Below, in pieces: positions 24,566 through 38,058 of a stretch of 64,000 bases of DNA. Both the position numbers and the translations under genes were made by a program. The stretch spans positions 55,693,590 through 55,757,589 of the forward strand of contig OZ020267.1 in NCBI GenBank assembly GCA_963971225.1. Reading direction: 5' to 3'. Under the pieces are notes generated by a model. It was given only the letters and a program-made list of their open reading frames with translations, was not told the origin of the DNA and did no database searches. The first letter of the stretch is position 1, and each line of letters opens with the position of its first letter. This DNA comes from Melieria omissa. Its lineage: Eukaryota > Arthropoda > Insecta > Diptera > Ulidiidae.

Positions 24566-26859
24566 AATTCATTTCAAATTTCAGAAATGGGATCAACGAA
24601 ATCAAACTTGGACTGGATGGACTGTTACAGTATTCGAATTATGAACACTATTCACATTTTTAGTCGCCTTTATCGAAGAAATACTGTAAAATCTGTCATA
24701 ATTTCTCTTTGGCAGTCTCCATCTTTGATGCGCGTTCTAATAAAACTGATTCCAACAATCATAAAACTATCTGAGAAGTTTTTTAAGTACGAAATCGTAT
24801 CTCTCTAATGCTATGTAGCGTCACTCGCTTAGATTTATACCAGTTATTCTTTATCTTTTTAAAGTCATCTATTGGAAATATAATAAATTTGTTTTTACTG
24901 AAATTTATATATCAGAAAATATTACATATAGTAAATAAATAAATGAATAAATAAATGCATTACATAAAGTAACTTTATAGCAAAATACTTAAACAAATTA
25001 AATATCTACTAACAGATCTTTACTCATTCATATATTTACTATATCTGTTTTAAAAGCAATTCAAAATCAACTCAAGGCTTTTTGAAGAGCAATAAAAGGC
25101 AAAAGGTGGCAAATTTATCAAATAAATTTGTTCAGATTTACCTTAAATTTAGACTTTTGCCAGTGCAGTAGACTCACATCGTGAATACCGCCAGCATTGT
25201 TCAACTATTAGATACTTAAAAGAATATTTACGGCTTTCGAAAACCTTTGTTGCAGTTTGGTGTTCATTGTCAAACTAAAGTTTGACTAAACTTATAAGTT
25301 TGTATCAAATGACTTTCGCTCGGGCACCACAGGGTTAATGGAATAACAGCAAATGCCAAAAAAAAGTGTAATAAAGCAGCATTAAATAAAAACAAACGAA
25401 AGCAATTAAAAAAAAACGATTTAAAAAAAACCAGCCATGTGCGCGGGTTTTTGTAGAGTTGTTGTTGTTGTTGGTTTTATTGTTTGCATTGTATATATAT
25501 AGTTGCTGAGTTGAGTTTTCGTGCCTGCCTGCTTGCCGACATATTTCTAATTCTGTAGCTGTTGTTGCTACTTTTTATTGCTTTCGTTTATGTTTTTGTT
25601 TTTGTTTTGTTTTTGATGTTTTATTGGATAGTGTTGTGGTTGTTGTTGCTTTTGTTCTTACTGTTGTTAATTTTTGTTTCACTATTATTGTTATTGTATG
25701 AGTGTGTGTGTGTGTGTCTGTGTGTGTGTGTGTGTGTTTGTGTGCTTTTTAATGCAATGCTGCGCGGCGCGTTTCGACAATGCGAATTTTTTATGCTTTT
25801 GCGTGAAGACCTTTTCGTTGCTCTGTTTTGGAGCTTTTATTGTCTCGTTTTACTTTTGCAAAAAATATGCAATAATGCAAAAAATTATAAACACAATAAT
25901 ATAAAATAAAAAATAAAATTAATTAATTAACTAGAATCCAAAAAATGTAAAGTTTTGTATGGAAAATGCCCAAAATTGAGTTGTTTGCTGCAACATTTTG
26001 CCAATTTAAATCAAATCTTTTTCGAGTATAAATAATTTTTATTGCATTTCGTTGAAAAGCATTTAATTCAATTAAATCGAATCTGCATTTAATGCTTTTT
26101 GTTCATATTCATTGTCTGCTTTTGGCCAGCGCTCTTCACATATTCTTTCTTGGTGGATTTTTCGGGGAAATTTACGAGTCCATTAGTTGCTCCCCATTTG
26201 GCCACAAACATAGTTTTTGTATTTATTATTGCTTTACATTTGCCTTTCGACGCCCACAGTGCGATAATTTTTGCCAGTGGCCTGTTGCCAGTTGTCTCAT
26301 GTTTGTTATTGGTTTTTTCGTTTTGTTGCGTGTTTTGTGATTTGTTGTAAAGTTACTTTACGGTTTAAATGGGCCGAGAATCATAAACAAATGTTTTCAG
26401 ATTTTTTTTATTTAAACAAATTTTTAATTTGCATTTGTTGTTGCTGTGCCAAATTTTTCAAATATTCTTTTATTATGCATTTTTTCATTTTTATATTATT
26501 TTTATTTTGGTTTTTCCTTTCGGGTAGTTTTTTAAATTTAACTTTGTATAAAAAACATTTATTTTAATCTGAATGGTTTTTTGTACAGTTTTATGGCCTA
26601 AGGTCGAGTTGTTTCAGATTTATGTTTGCGATTTGTGTTTGCTTTTGTTAAATGTTTTTATTTTGATTTTTTATGTTCAAACTTTTGTGAATTACGACTT
26701 GGCGGCCGTTTCATGCCGTTCATCGTCCCACTGTGCACAGTTTGCACAGCTTCCACTTTCAGTTCGGTTCTCGCACATTAACCCAAGACCGCGAATTCTC
26801 GTTATGTGACTTCTGAATGGCCAATAAATTTGCCTCGTTTTGACTGAATTTATGTTTAT
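24566..26859. other. no gene seen
   Basis: AT-rich DNA with A-runs (25370-25430), GTT runs and a GT run at 25701-25742. Frames of around 100 codons at 25562 and 26092 are rich in F, L and C and look like T-rich by-products. Confidence 0.4.
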
Positions 26860-27300
26860 TTGTGGTCATTCTTTGAAGTTTTGTTGATGATTGGCCGAAA
26901 TTTTATGCACATTCGTTTTTGAACTTAAAGAAAAAAATGCTTGATCAATGACGTTGAATGCTTTCGAAACATTTTCCATGTTTAGGTTTTTTGCACTTTT
27001 TCTAACTGCGAAATTTTGGAGATTTTCGATGTAGTTTTGGAAAGATCAGAAAATAGATAATTCATTCTTTGAAGCATTGTTTATGATTGGCCGATATTTT
27101 ATGAACATTAGTTTTTGAACTTGAAGAAGAAATGCTTATGAAACATTTTCCATGTTTAGGTTTTTAGCACTTTTTTTCTTAATGCGAAATTTTTGAGATA
27201 TTTGATGCAGTTTTGGAAAGTTCGGAAAATATATAATTCAGTCTTTGAAGTATTTTTGATGATTGGTCGACATTTTATGAACTATGGATTTTGATTAGAT
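26860..27300. repeat. two to three diverged copies of a ~185-bp unit
   Basis: CTTTGAAGNNTTGTTNATGATTGGCCGANATTTTATG-type sequence recurs at 26871, 27067 and 27243, each followed by a shared run including ATTTTCCATGTTTAGGTTTT (first two copies). Confidence 0.65.
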
Positions 27301-27431
27301 TTTGTTTGGATTTTGTTGCTTTCGAAACATTTTGTATGTTAAAGTTTTTTGTAAGTTTTTTAGTTTAGCTATGAAATTTGGAAGAATTTTGATTCATATT
27401 TTGGAAGCTCAGAAAATCTATATAATTTAAA

Positions 27432-27511
27432 GTCGCTTCAAACTGAAGCAACTTTCAACTATTTGTTTCTGTTTGTCGCTTCAAACTGAAGCGACTTTCA
27501 ACTACTTGTTT
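27432..27511. repeat. 43-bp direct repeat with internal palindrome, 2 copies
   Basis: GTCGCTTCAAACTGAAGCRA followed by CTTTCAACTAYTTGTTT occurs at 27432 and 27475. In the second copy GTCGCTTCA/TGAAGCGAC is a perfect inverted repeat around AAC. Confidence 0.8.
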
Positions 27512-30500
27512 TTGATCCTTCAAAAGAGAGGAAAATGAAGTATTTTTCGGTCATTTAAAAAAATTTTTTAGATTTTTCGATTCGATTCGAAAACCTGCGA
27601 CAGTTTTCGTTAATCATTCACAACTTTTTCCGATTAAAAGCTCTCAGAAATTCACAATGCTACACTTTGGTTCCTTGGCTCCTTTGAAAGCTGGGAAAAT
27701 TGCGTAGTTGTTGATGTTTTGGTATATTTTCCGACACATACATTTTATGAACTATGGATTTGGATGGATTCATTTTCGGGTTATTGGACTTACTTTCCTT
27801 GGATAATGAAGATTTTTGGTGCACATTTTGTTCTTAAGTGGAACCTATGTCGCTGTGATTTAGGTTTTTGCATTATTTCATTCAATTTGGATTGTTTTCC
27901 TGGGTCTCCTGATTTGTTGTGGAATTTTTTGGGGATTTGGCTTTTAGTTTGATTTTGTGAGCCATTCGAAAGAGCAGAAAAATGTAATATTTATGTATGT
28001 TTTTGTTTCTTGTTTTTTTTTTATGAATTTGTCGAGTTTTGGTGAAATTTTTATTGATTTGGGTGTCGGTTTGATTTTGTAGGCCGTTTGAAAGGCAGGG
28101 AAATTCAAAATATTAAAAAAATAAATAAATAAAAATTAATAATAAATAAAAATAAAATAAGTAAAAAATAAAATTTAAAAAAATATGAACCAGTTTTTCA
28201 AAATCTTCTAATTTGTGGACGCATTTTGGTGGATTTTCCATTTGGATTTGATTGGGAAGGTTCAGAAATTTTTTCATTATATGGAATCAGATCTCAGATA
28301 TGGCCATAGCTACAAACCTAAAATTTTGTAAAGCCATTTATTTAACAATTTTCAAGATCCTACTGTGAAATTTGCATTCAGTTCAGACATAAATGGTCTA
28401 ACTTGTTGTTATGAATGCGACGTGTTAGTTGCATAACCTTGAGACGCATCAGCTGATTCTCCACACCCAAATTGTTTATGTTTTCAATAGATTTGGAACA
28501 TCAAATATTAACATAGCAATTCCAGAACATTTTCAAAACAACTTCAATTTACAAACCTCTCTGAAACCTTTGTTAAGCTGTGATTTATGGCTTTTTTAAA
28601 CCAACTCGACACACTTTAGAAATCCTCTGATTTATTGTGTAAAAGCGACAGAACAGAATTTTTCGGCACAAACTGTCAAACGACTGTCGGCGCCATTGCA
28701 CAATGCAACTGACACAATGCGAGTGACATCTAGCGCTGATTTATGACACTGTGTGCCGTACAATGGTTACGTGCAATCGCGTGAGTGCGCGGCTGATTGA
28801 AATGATAATACATTTTTCTCGGTTTGCCACTTTCTTTTTTCCCGCAAAATTGCCATTGTCGCAGCCGCATGTGGGCCGAGCGGACACATGCCAGACTTGA
28901 CGAGTCGACGTAAAATTACAGACAAAAATAAATATAAAAATTAAAGCAGAACAACAACAACAAAAGCTCATGCAAAACTGTCTACATATCGTATGGAATT
29001 TTGATGTGTTTATTATTGTTGTTGTCTGGCTTTTGCTTCATTTCATTTATTTATTTTTTGGTGTTTTTATTTATTTGTATTTATTTAAATTTATGTTGTT
29101 GTATTGCGAAATTTTAAGCGTTCGTTGACTTGGGGTGGCGGCCCAACAACCAAAAAGACAAGACGAGACAAAACAATGCATGGAAAATTATATAAGATTT
29201 TTTTTTGAGCAATCAGTTTTAATATTTGCGGGAGGAAAAAATTTAAAATTTAATGTTTATTTTAAAAAATTATATTTTGTATTTAATGTTTATTTTAAAA
29301 TTTCACAAAAAATATTTTATATTATTACAAATGTCATATTTTTATAATTTATACAAATTTTTAAAATATTTTTTCTGGTTTGTGGTATTTTTTAATAATT
29401 TTTGTTTCTTTTCAAGCAAATATTTATTGAAATTGTTGCCTGAAATAAATATATTTTTATATCAAATCGAATACAATATCTTCAATAAAAAAATCAATTA
29501 AAAAAGAAAAAGATTATTGAACTGGATTGTAAAAATATATGAAAAAGTTCTATTGCGAGGAAATTAAATTCAGCTCACACACAATGCCGAAATGTGTAGT
29601 TGTACGTTGTGCGCGTAACTGAAGTGCCTGGCACGCCGTCAGCGCGTCAAGCCATCAAACAACGCCCAAGCGAGCTGACGCATGACGCACAAATGGATTC
29701 GCGCACAAGGCGCATCTGTGCGCGAAAAGTCTAATGAACTTTGACGATCGGCTGGCGAAAAGGACAACGTTGACGACGCACAGATGAAGGTTTAAATAAA
29801 TATTATTCGAAAACAGTTAGACAGACCGATCGACCGTCAGATAGCCAGCGATGACAGATTTGTGTTGCCATGTTTCAGCTGCACGTTGCGCACGTTCAGT
29901 GTTGCCAACGTGCTTGGCATTTGAGCAAAAAAAAATTAAGCAAATACACACACACACATACACACACACTCGAGTACGCCCAGATATTTTATATGAAATT
30001 ATACGAAAATATATTTTAAGTGAATTATTTGAATGCTTGTTAAGCATTTAATTGTTGTTGTCGACATACGCAAACGGTGCACCGTACGAATTTAGCAACA
30101 AATTTGATAGACTGACCAATGGACAGACAGACTATATATGTATGTATGCACAATTTGATATGCCAAACACGATGCGCGATGAGATTTTGATGGTGGAAAA
30201 AACCCCAAGGAGATAATTTTTTCTTCTGACGTTTGCTTGCAACAAAATTGTTGTGGTAAACAATACTGGAACATGCTATATGAAGATGTAATTTTTGAGT
30301 ATTTGTTTCTCCTTACTCACTACGATTGGGACCATAGGACCTTAGGAAAGCAAATGTCTCGGTTAATGGGCTCGTCCGGGTGGACTCACTCATCTCTTGG
30401 TATTCGATCGCACAATTCAATAATTAATCACTTCTTTCGCTGCCCAAACGATTCAACTTAGAACGCCAATTCAAATAGTCCTTAGAAAAGATTATACTCT

Positions 30501-31383
30501 ATTCAGACAGCCAGTTAAATCGCGTAATTAAGACATTTTCTCAATTGATCCTCAATTAAGGTCTAAATTGAACTCATTGAACTAAATTGAACTTAATTGA
30601 ATTGAACATTTGTCATACAAAAATCTTAATCTAGCTAATTGCAACTAGCGTAAAATTTACCATAAATGGAGCTCGATTCACCATGCAACCCTGTGTCATG
30701 CTGTTATCGATAAACAAATTCATTCACAAGAAACCAAAACTGACAGCAGCTAAAGACTTTTATTAACATTTGTTTGCTTTGAAATTGCACTAAAAAATGT
30801 TGGGATTTTAGATGAATATTACTTAATGTTCAATAACTGTTTTTAAGAGCTTTTTATACATAAACAGAAAAAGCCTTTCTTCCGTCAAAACAAAAACATG
30901 TTCGATAACATTTTCGACAGCTTAATTGTCTCAATTGCCTGAAGAGAACATTATACCTTTCAACAGGGGGGTTTCCTCGGACTACAGGCTTTCAAATTGT
31001 GTGTTAGAAATCTGTAGCGTCAAACTTTGCGGACCTGGAAGGCACTTGCAACTTGCGTTCCAAAATAAGTTGGTTTCTTTTGTAGTTTTGAGTTAAAATT
31101 AAATAACTTTTTTACTTGGTTTACGCTTTTAATAAACGTTACTTTATTCGAAAATCAATTGTCGGCCTCGATGTCGGCCGATCTTCTTTTCTTGCATCCA
31201 CTTTTGTCGCCGGTTCGATCAAGAAGGCCGCAATAACCTTGTTGCTCGATTATCGATCAGCCGACCGGGTGACTCATACGCATTGGATTTCCCGGTGTTG
31301 CCACCAGTGCGGATTACACGCTCTTGTTTCGAAACGAGTATTGAGAGTACTAATATTTTTACTGCCATTGTATACATGAGTAC
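27512..31383. other. no gene seen
   Basis: AT-rich DNA with a short AAATAAATA patch (28110-28180), a GC-richer patch (29570-29760), a CA run near 29945-29968, and AATTGAAC-rich sequence at 30540-30610. No frame shows family resemblance. Confidence 0.4.
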
Positions 31384-31732
31384 TAGGGATTTCAAGCCTG
31401 AACCATTTTTAAAATTCCGGGATTTTCGGGACTAAAAATTCCAAGCCCGGGATTAGGGGATGTTTTCGGAATTGAATATATAATTTTAAGAAACAAAATC
31501 AGACTTTTTTTCAATCAAATACATTTTATTTTTTTTATTAAATACAATTCTGCGTTCTGCGTTTTTGCTTTAAAATTAGGAATTTGCTTTTTCCAAATTA
31601 AGATGACAAAAGCAGAAAGCCATTTTTATGTATCGATCCCGTGATCGGATTTTGTCAATCCCGGGATTTTTCGGGATTGAAATTGTTCGGGATCCCGGAA
31701 TTTCGGGATTATTATTATTATTTGCCGTGCTA
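31384..31732. mobile_element. possible hAT-like remnant with CCCGGGATT motifs
   Basis: It starts TAGGGATTTCAAG and carries several copies of TTCGGGATT, CCCGGGATT and AATCCCG near both ends, a subterminal pattern I associate with some hAT elements. Flanks (ATGAGTAC and TAGAGTAAC) are only loosely similar, and the two ends are poor inverted repeats. Confidence 0.35.
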
Positions 31733-33189
31733 TAGAGTAACGAGTAACTCTAAAGTGACAACAGTACTGACGGAATAACAGCCCAATGAAGTACAGAAAA
31801 TGAGACACTAAGCAGGTGGATCCATGGCCAATAGGCAGTTAGAATCGTTGTGTTATTTATAAAAAAGTGCATCAGTAACTTTTTCAGAAATTCAGTCTTT
31901 GAAATTCAGTCTTCTTCAGAGACAATTTTTTTGATCAGGCTCCAGAATCATAGAGAACAGATCTGTAACATAACCTTGAGAACCAAAATAAATCAAGAAC
32001 CAGAATCAACTGTCTGTTTGACTCAATGATGACCCAGAAGACCTTTCAATTCCAGCAAACCTGTAACATTACATTTTTCTAAACTTTACTTTGCTCCAAT
32101 TAGTATTTTTTTTAATATTCTTGTCATATTTTGTTTGGAAATGTTTTGTCCCAAACACTGGCTAGTTTTTTTTTGTGCTGCCCATTTTAAAACTTTGCGT
32201 TCTTGAAATTCTTTTAAAATCAGCCATTATTTCTTAGCACATCCTTAATTTTTAGAATCTTCTAGCACCACATAAAATTATCGCCAAAACATTTAAAAAT
32301 TCACCACACTGCCTACGAGCCACTCAAACGTGCCGCACTCTACATATTTGCCATATTTTATATTTACTTAAAATATTAAAAGCCAGCACATGCGGACAAT
32401 ATAAACCAATAAGATTAATGACTTTGGTATAATTTTTAGAAACTGTGAAATTTGCAGTTTTAGCACAGATTAATATCTGGTAAAAATACTTTGCGAGCGG
32501 AAAGTTTTAGCCAACATAGCAAAAACATTTCAGAATAATGAATTTCAGTTCAAAATCTATGACAAATGTGTTTAAATTAATAAAAAAAAATAAAAATAAG
32601 CATTGTATTGTTTGGAAAAATGCCGCATAGGAAGTGCCAGTTGTCACCTGTTGAGGTGAACCAATGCGGTCCCTCTGAAATATTTTTGTTATTGTTTATT
32701 GTATGAAACAATCACAATGCACGATTTGCATTTTTGTTTTTATCAGTTTTATGTGTTTTTAATGCTATGCTTAGCGGCATATTTTTTATATTTAATGACA
32801 CGAGTTTTAATTTAACTTGATATCAAAAAAATGCATTTGCATACGTTTGATTTGAAACGACACGGTATTATTTATGCATTTAGTCAAATGGCGGATGATA
32901 TAATGTCAGAGCATTGTGCGGCATATTTAGTGAAGACGGGAGAGAGAAGAGAAGGAGAAGAGAGGTAGCGTACTAAACAAGACGTGCCTGATGGTTTCAA
33001 GGAAAGCCAGCACTCTACAAGTGGCATAGGGGGTGGAATTAGAAATGTAGAATTTATGAAGCAAGTCAAACTAAATAATCAAAATTTTTGATGTGTGTTT
33101 TTTTTAGTACTTACAAATATTTGTTATCTTAGTAAATAGTTTTCTTCAATGAAAAACAAAATGTATTAATTAAGTCACTAAAAACATTA
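31733..33189. other. no gene seen
   Basis: AT-rich sequence without recognisable features, leading into the AAAAT array. Confidence 0.4.
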
Positions 33190-34575
33190 AATGAAATATG
33201 GAATAAATTAGGAACAAGAAAATAAAATAGAATAAAATAGAATAGAATAAAATATAATATAATATAATAAAATAGAATAAATAGAATAAAAAAAAATAAA
33301 ATAAAATAAAATAAAATAAAATAAAATAAAATAATATAAAATAAAATAAAATAAAATAAAATAAAATAAAACAAAATAAAATAAAATAAAATAAAATAAA
33401 ATAAAATAAAATAAAATAAAATAAAATAAATTAAAATAAAATAAAATAAAATAAAATAACATAAAAAAAATAAAATAAAATAAAATAAAATAAAATGAGA
33501 TAAAATAAAATAAAATAAAATAAAATAAAATAAAATAAAATAAAATAAAATAAAATAAAATAAAATAAAATAAAATAAAATAAAATAAAATAAAATACAA
33601 AAATAAAATAAAATAAAATAAAATAAAATAAAATAAAACAAAATAGAATAAAATGAAATAAAATAAAATAATATAAAACAAAATAAAATAAAATATAATA
33701 AAATAAAATAAAATAAAATAAAATAAAATAAAATAAAATAAAATAAAATAAAATACAATACAATAAAATAAAATACAATAAAATAAAATAAAATAAAATA
33801 AAATAAAATAAAATAAAATAAATAAAAATAAAATACAATAAAATAAAATAAAATAAATAAAAATAAAATGAAATCAAATAAAATAAAATAAAATAAAACA
33901 AAATAAAAGAAAAGAAAAGAAAAGAAAAGAAAAGAAAAGAAAAGAAAAGAAAAGTAAAGAAAAGAAAAGAAAAGAAAAGAAAAGAAAAGAAAAGAAAAGA
34001 AAAGAAAAGAAAAGAAAAGAAAAGAAAAGAAAAGAAAATAAAATAAAATAAAATAAAATAAAATAAAATAAAATAAAATAAAATAAAATAAAATAAAATA
34101 AAATAAAATAAAATAAAATAAAATACAATACAATAAAATAAAATACAATAAAATAAAATAAAATAAAATAAAATAAAATAAATAAAAATAAAATACAATA
34201 AAATAAAATAAAATAAATAAAAATAAAATGAAATAAAATAAAATAAAATAAAATAAAACAAAATAAAAGAAAAGAAAAGAAAGGAAAAGAAAAGAAAAGT
34301 AAAGAAAAGAAAAGAAAAGAAAAGAAAAGAAAAGAAAAGAAAAGAAAATAAAATAAAATAAAATAAAATAAAATAAAATAAAATAAAATAAAATAAAATA
34401 AAATAAAATAAAATAAAATAAAATAAATTGAAATCAAATAAAATAAAATGAAATAAAATAAAATAAAATAAAATAAAATAAAATAAAATAAAATAAAATA
34501 AAATAAAATAAAATAAAATAAAATAAAATAAAATAAAATAAAATAAAATAAAATAAAATAAAATAAAATAAAATA
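33190..34575. repeat. AAAAT pentanucleotide array, left part
   Basis: About 1.4 kb of AAAAT with two AAAAG blocks (about 33907-34036 and 34267-34346). A higher-order repeat of 370 bp is visible: ATACAATACAATAAAAT, then AAATAAATAAAAATAAAAT, then the AAAAG block occurs from about 33751 and again from 34121. Very long open frames of repeating FILFY residues are artefacts of the five-base unit. Confidence 0.95.
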
Positions 34576-34746
34576 CAGTGAGCATTCTATACAAGCAACT
34601 AATCTGAACCAATTTTTTCAAAAAAGTTTCTTATGTAGAAAAAGTTGCTTATATAGAAAAAAGGAGTATAAATTTTAAGAAAAATCAGTTTTGTGATTTA
34701 TAGATAAATAAGCAGTTTTATATTTTATTACATAGTTAAAATAATA

Positions 34747-35187
34747 TTAATTAAGTCTTTTAAGAACTGCTTTTTCTCGAATTCGTCGCAAAAACAAGAT
34801 CTCATTGCTTGTAAGGTTATTTTCCTCTGCCCATTCTACCGCGGTGTTGAAGGAATCTATCACATCGATGCTGATTCTGCTCTCTTCTTCCATATGACCC
34901 TCTTCGTTCGCGATGCTCTCGTCATTTGCTATTTCATCTTCTCTTTCAAAAAGTACGCTTCTCTCGTTGCTACCAGTCGCCCATTCCATTATTTCGTTCT
35001 CAGTTAAATCATTTTCGATTACCAAATTGTACAGTCTAGCCAGGGGGATATCGTCCTCTTCCACAAAATGATTTTCCGGTATATTAAATTCTATTGCGTC
35101 GATCGATGAAAACAGATGTTTAAATGAACTCATGACAACGGATCGTGGGACATCATTCCAGGCTTCAACCAGAGACAAATAAGACAT
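34747..35187 (-). pseudogene. C-terminal part of Tigger/jerky-type transposase
   Basis: The minus-strand frame reads VEAWNDVPRSVVMSSFKHLF near its start, which matches the region just after the DDE domain in jerky/Tigger transposases (W-x-x-V then a short helix). It continues with an acidic, glutamate-rich tail ending at a stop. The first few residues come from the inserted hAT-like element. Across the insertion, the piece at 37470-37829 ends its homology at VEA, and this one resumes at VEAW through the duplicated target. Confidence 0.75.
35162..35169. repeat. 8-bp target site duplication GCTTCAAC (left)
   Basis: Identical to 37537-37544. It sits inside the transposase sequence of the host element. 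Confidence 0.85.
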
Positions 35188-37536
35188 TACACTCGCTCAT
35201 TTTGCCAAAAACAGCTGAAATTTCCTATACGTGTGATTATCTAGATAACCAAGATAAAAACTCCGTGAGAGCAAAGAAATCAGCTGTTTGCAATTTGGTT
35301 GCCGGGGAAAAAATTGAAAGCATTTGGTTTTATATGAAAAGGATTGCCGGTATAAATGTTTTTCACTCTGAACATCTCAGATAGTACATATATGTGGATC
35401 GCGTGCCTTACAATGTCTTAGAATGCGTCGATTGTCTGTTATTTGACGTAAAACTTTCGCCTTCTGCCATACAAATTTCCTTTTTATGTTGCATTCAATT
35501 CATGGTGAATTGGTGCTCAGCTGGTTTTTCTATTTATCTATTGTTCGGAGCAGCTCGCGGACTTATTTTGCTGCCGGAAAAATGATAATTAGTTTTCCAA
35601 TAAAACAGCAATCGGAAGCATCTTACTGTATATTAATCAATAAATTATTCATATCTAAGAAAAACGCGATCATAAAATTGCTTACAGCTCATTCAAGTTT
35701 GCTATAATTTTGCATTGCTTATTGGCTATTTTTCATACAAGTTTCAATTCTGCAATGCGTTTACAATTCGTGGTGAAACCCAATCAGCTGTTTTCTGCTT
35801 GAAACTTTTTCGGGGATGGATGTTTGTGCACAAAATTATGATTTACAGTAAAATCGGTGCCGGAACAAGAATATGTGTTCATTCTGTAATCTAAATATGA
35901 TGTCAAAAAGTTTGCCAGTAATCAAAATTGTTGTGGTTCGTTCATATTGTTATATTTGTGCATTATTCTGCCTCCCTTTTGCATAGAAATTTTGTGCTGC
36001 CAATTGGTAAAAGTTGTGGTGAAAAAATATCAGCTGTTGGATTTGATATTTCATCGTCAACCTGATGCCGCCCGGGGTAATTTCGAAAAACAAAAGATTG
36101 AGAAGTATTGTGCTAAGTTTTGATATATTGTAATTTTTTGTTTTGCAAATTCTTACAACCCAAACCACAAATATTTTAAGATTCCTCTTATTGCAAGTAA
36201 CTAATGTACATCACAATATGCTTGATTCATTTATAATAAAAATTTATTACACGTAATAGATATATTTTTATAAATATCTTTACATTTCCGCACCACCATA
36301 GAGGTATGCAAAATAGGCGCATTACCGAATATTTTTTTTTTTTTGGTGCTCGGTGCCCCTGTAGGCATATTTCACCCATTACAACATTTCATAAAATATA
36401 AGGAACATATAAGTCACATGTAGATTGCACCAATAAACAGAAAATTAATATTCATAAAGCAATAACACAAAACAAAAGATACAAAATGTGCAAAAAAAAA
36501 TATTTCTCCAATAAACAGAAATCAGAAATTCATATTTTTAAAACAATAAAATGAAAACTAAAGATACAAAATGTGCACACAAAAAATGTAAAAAAAGCAA
36601 AAAGCATATAAGTGCAACAACTTAACAATTATATATACATAAGTACATATGAGAAGTGCATATAAGTACAATAAATACATTTGTTTAATACCAGCACCAA
36701 AATATTTACATGTGCCATATTACATACATTTCACATATAATACAATGCGAACTTATAAATTAAAGAAGTAGCATGCATGTACACAAGCAATACATATATA
36801 CATATTAACCCTGAGCGGTTTTACGCGATTTACAGTATACAAAAATTCCGTCAAGTTTTTTGAATGAATTTGCTGAAAAACTGCACTGAAAATTTATAGT
36901 CTTTTAAGATGATAGTAGCATTACAAACATTAGTGTTAGTTCTACCTTTATCAACAAAAATTATTTTAAAAACTACAAATGCGATACACGCAAAATCTTA
37001 TCTTTCGACTTGGGAATAGAGTTTTTTATTAAAAAACTTTAAAACAAAAAAAATTCTAACTTGCACAAATAAAGCAAGAAGTTTGTCCGTGTTGCAATTA
37101 CTGCAACAAACAAAGGGTTCGATATCGTGGAGTGCATCATAAATAAAAATATACCTACCCCGACTTTTCATCACATGCTACAGATACGAACGTTAATTTA
37201 ACAGTCATATTGGTATTTATTTTCTTTTTTAATCCTCGGTGTCCTCAGCGTAGTCTGCTGCACAATAAACAAACGATAAGAATTCAAATTATGTTCACCA
37301 TGAAGTATGGTAGGAAGTTTATTTGGCAGCACCAGTAAAGCAATGCCGTATGTAGAAACGACTTCTATGATACATACTACATTCAATTTTTAGGGTACTC
37401 ATGGGTACTCATGTACACACCACGAAATGTATCTATTGGCTCGGGGATTTATGTGACAGCGGGTATTTATTAGACAGCAAGAAATGAGTCTGTATAAGTG
37501 AGAACAACTCGAAGTGTAAAGTCTTTATTGTCTCTG
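35170..37536. mobile_element. 2.4-kb non-autonomous hAT-like element nested in Tigger
   Basis: The left end reads CAGAGACAAATAAGACATTA and the right end, from the minus strand, CAGAGACAATAAAGACTTTA. Both start with the YARNG pattern. A perfect 8-bp duplication flanks the element. I see no hAT transposase in the 2367 bp; the short open frames have no family resemblance. A 78-bp imperfect tandem repeat (CAATAAACAG at 36431 and 36509, with GATACAAAATGTGCA) is inside. It is younger than the Tigger copy it interrupts. Confidence 0.85.
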
Positions 37537-37829
37537 GCTTCAACTATCAAAAATGCCACGTCTTTTAAATTAATATTTTTAAGAGCTGAGACCATGTCGT
37601 TATTGCCGTTTACACATAACGCCAAGAGTGTTGACAGAAGGTGCTTTTGATACCGTTGCTTAAGGGATTTTATGACATTTTGGTCAAGTGGTTGCAACAA
37701 GGGTGTATTGTTGGGTGGAAAAAAATAACCGTGGCGTTTTTTGAATTTATCAAGCCAGCCATCACTGGCTGAAAATTCTTCGTGTCCATTGAGTGACCTT
37801 TTTAAATCTAGTGCTTTAACTTTGAGCAT
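37470..37829 (-). pseudogene. middle part of Tigger transposase, DDE core deleted
   Basis: The frame starts MLKVKALDL and EEFSASDGWLDKFKKRHG, the second helix-turn-helix of CENP-B/Tigger proteins. It then jumps directly to PPNNTPLLQPLDQNVIKSLK, which in intact proteins lies near the end of the DDE domain. The region that would hold the first catalytic residues is absent. The last residues, after VEA, come from the nested hAT-like element. Confidence 0.85.
37537..37544. repeat. 8-bp target site duplication GCTTCAAC (right)
   Basis: Partner of 35162-35169. Confidence 0.85.
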
Positions 37830-38058
37830 CAGGATCAGGATTTTTTAATGACTTCATTCGCTTAATTTTTTTTTTATTAACATACGTTTTTGAGGCGAAT
37901 TCTTCCAAGTTTTCTTTATTATTTTTTATCCTCGTTAAAGTCGACTTATGGATGTTGTAGCTTCTGCAGATCTCTGTCGGTGTCTTGCCTTCTTGGAGTT
38001 CATTTAAAATTAATAATTTTGTTTTCAAAGAAATTGATACTCTGCCTTTCTTCTCCAT
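37816..38058 (-). pseudogene. N-terminal psq-type helix-turn-helix of Tigger transposase
   Basis: The minus-strand frame reads MEKKGRVSISLKTKLLILNE and EGKTPTEICRSYNIHKSTLT, the N-terminal DNA-binding domain of CENP-B/pogo/Tigger proteins. After KNPDPD the frame ends, while the next block (MLKVKAL) starts in an overlapping frame. A small deletion has removed the linker and broken the frame. The initiator ATG lies about 145 bp inside the inverted repeat end, normal for the family. Confidence 0.85.

Noticed and set aside
33129..34621. Very long open frames (up to 396 codons) of FILFY residues
   Set aside because: They are translations of the AAAAT/AAAAG pentanucleotide array, whose period of five lacks stops on the T-rich strand.
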